Of a DNA stretch of 64,000 nt, positions 63,100 to 64,000 are shown piece by piece. The notes under the pieces were generated by a model that was given only the letters and a program-made list of their open reading frames with translations, was not told the origin of the DNA and did not search any database. The position numbers were made by a program, and so were the translations under genes. Position 1 is the first letter of the stretch, and each line of letters opens with the position of its first letter. Source of the stretch: Stakelama pacifica (GTDB lineage Bacteria > Pseudomonadota > Alphaproteobacteria > Sphingomonadales > Sphingomonadaceae); contig NZ_SNWD01000011.1 of assembly GCF_004361835.1 (NCBI RefSeq), positions 1-64,000 on the forward strand, written 5' to 3'.

Positions 63100-63956
63100 C
63101 GGTGCGGCCCGCCTCCCGACCGGACGAGCGACGGCTTTCCGACCAGGGGCTGGCCATCATCGCGGCGCTGGTCGAGGCGCGAACCGGTCAGGAGATTGCG
63201 CCGAACCGTGTCTGGCGCGTCGAAACCGCGCTGAAGCCGCTGCTGCGCGGCAGCGGCGCATCGTCGCTCGACGAATTCGTCAGCCATGTCGTTGCCGCCG
63301 CCGACGGTGTGCTGATCGACGCGGTGGTCGACGCGATACTGAACAACGAAACTTCTTTCTTCCGCGATGCAGGAGTGTTTGATCAGGTTGCCGAGGCAGC
63401 CCGCATCCGTGCGCAGGAGGCGGGCGGACGCATGCGGATCTGGTCGGTGGGCTGCTCTACCGGGCAGGAGCCATATTCGCTCGCCATTCTGCTGGCCGAA
63501 AAGATGGGGATCGATGATCCGGCCTTTCCCGAGATTCTCGCCACCGATGTGTCCGCGCAGGCGCTGAACCGCGCGCGCGCCGCGACGTTCAGCCAGTTCG
63601 AAATTCAGCGCGGCATGCCGGTGCGGCGCATGGTGGAATGGTTCGAGAAACGCGGCGAGCAATGGACGGCACACCCCGACCTGATCCGCAAGGTGCAGTT
63701 TCGCAGGCATAATCTGGCGTCCGATCCGTGCCCGGCGGGAAAATTTGACCTGATCCTGTGCCGGAATCTGCTTTTTTACTTCGCGCCCGAACGAAGGCAT
63801 CGGCTGTTCGACCGGCTTGCCGGTGTGCTGGCGAACGAGGGGCTTCTGGTCCTCGGTGCCGGTGAGACCGTGATCGGGCAGGCGCGGGGCCTCGTGCCCA
63901 GCGAGCGGTTTCGCGGTTTTTACTGCCGTGCCGCGGAAGACGCCGGTCGAACATAG
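63096..63956 (+). CDS. cheR: Chemotaxis protein methyltransferase CheR
   Basis: A 286-residue S-adenosylmethionine-dependent receptor methyltransferase. The N-terminal helical region includes NNETSFFRD, the SAM motif is WSVGCSTGQEPYSLA, and DLILCRNLLFYFAPERR is the post-motif. The ATG overlaps the cheB stop. It is the last gene visible; the remaining 44 bp to the window end show nothing further. Confidence 0.95.
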   Translation: MTVRPASRPDERRLSDQGLAIIAALVEARTGQEIAPNRVWRVETALKPLLRGSGASSLDEFVSHVVAAADGVLIDAVVDAILNNETSFFRDAGVFDQVAEAARIRAQEAGGRMRIWSVGCSTGQEPYSLAILLAEKMGIDDPAFPEILATDVSAQALNRARAATFSQFEIQRGMPVRRMVEWFEKRGEQWTAHPDLIRKVQFRRHNLASDPCPAGKFDLILCRNLLFYFAPERRHRLFDRLAGVLANEGLLVLGAGETVIGQARGLVPSERFRGFYCRAAEDAGRT

Positions 63957-64000
63957 CCACTTCTCTTGCTTTCGCCGCGCGTTCGTATCAATCGGGATTT

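Overview
The window reads as chromosomal DNA of a high-GC alphaproteobacterium, most likely of the Sphingomonadaceae. The main reasons are a complete exosortase A (XrtA) exopolysaccharide locus of sphingomonad type, the small bacterial SRP RNA directly upstream of dnaX, a GTTC-N7-GTTC (alphaproteobacterial) LexA-type box, a ChpT-like phosphotransferase beside a che operon, and a carboxynorspermidine-type polyamine pathway. I saw no tRNA, rRNA, CRISPR array or intact insertion sequence.

Layout. (1) 1-9600 is an accessory-looking metal block: a MerR regulator divergent from a CDF transporter, a cytochrome c-FTR1 fusion, a CueO-like multicopper oxidase, an acetolactate-synthase-like enzyme and an aldehyde dehydrogenase, the last five pointing the same way with short or overlapping junctions. 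It ends in gene-poor DNA with a ynfA remnant, a small lipoprotein gene, a tandem G-rich repeat and an orphan SOS-like box. (2) 9630-17243 holds housekeeping redox genes: thiolase, a 2Fe-2S ferredoxin and its reductase, a YdeP-type molybdoenzyme with mobA and fdhD, and trxB. (3) 17410-34336 is the XrtA locus: two hydrolases and an acyl carrier protein on the minus strand, divergent from an AMP ligase, a PLP decarboxylase, export lipoprotein, chain-length protein, tyrosine kinase, outer-membrane barrel, ATPase, deacetylase, FemAB protein, glycosyltransferase, exosortase A fused to EpsI, and an asparagine-synthase-like amidotransferase. (4) 34600-41100 has a Tat-exported esterase, the three polyamine genes (carboxynorspermidine dehydrogenase and decarboxylase, ornithine decarboxylase) and a threonine dehydratase. 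(5) 41100-52000 has a lipoprotein, a hydrolase, two consecutive cysteine desulfurases with a ferredoxin and a class A beta-lactamase, a HerA-like ATPase, a POT peptide transporter, a NUDIX/DUF47 reading frame and a PiT phosphate transporter. (6) 51900-57650 holds SRP RNA, dnaX, ybaB, a small membrane protein, mtgA, rpoH and rluD. (7) 57667-63956 holds a JAB/M67 peptidase, chpT and cheA-cheW-cheY-cheB-cheR.

Several groups work together. The metal block couples sensing (MerR), efflux (CDF), periplasmic oxidation (multicopper oxidase) and iron permeation (FTR1). The XrtA locus joins polysaccharide export and protein sorting to a small ligase/ACP/decarboxylase/amidotransferase set whose product is not known. 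The polyamine genes together account for a route from ornithine through putrescine to spermidine-type triamines. The che genes form a translationally linked signalling operon without a receptor gene in the window.

Dispersed palindromic repeats of several families sit in most of the larger gaps (17.3, 34.4, 37.0-37.2, 38.6, 46.2-46.6 and 52.0-52.3 kb). The least understood material is the XrtA-linked ligase/ACP/decarboxylase module, the NUDIX-DUF47 reading frame that lacks a normal start codon, and the CheA with an extra receiver-like tail. All functional calls are by motif and family recognition from reading the sequence; no database search was run.
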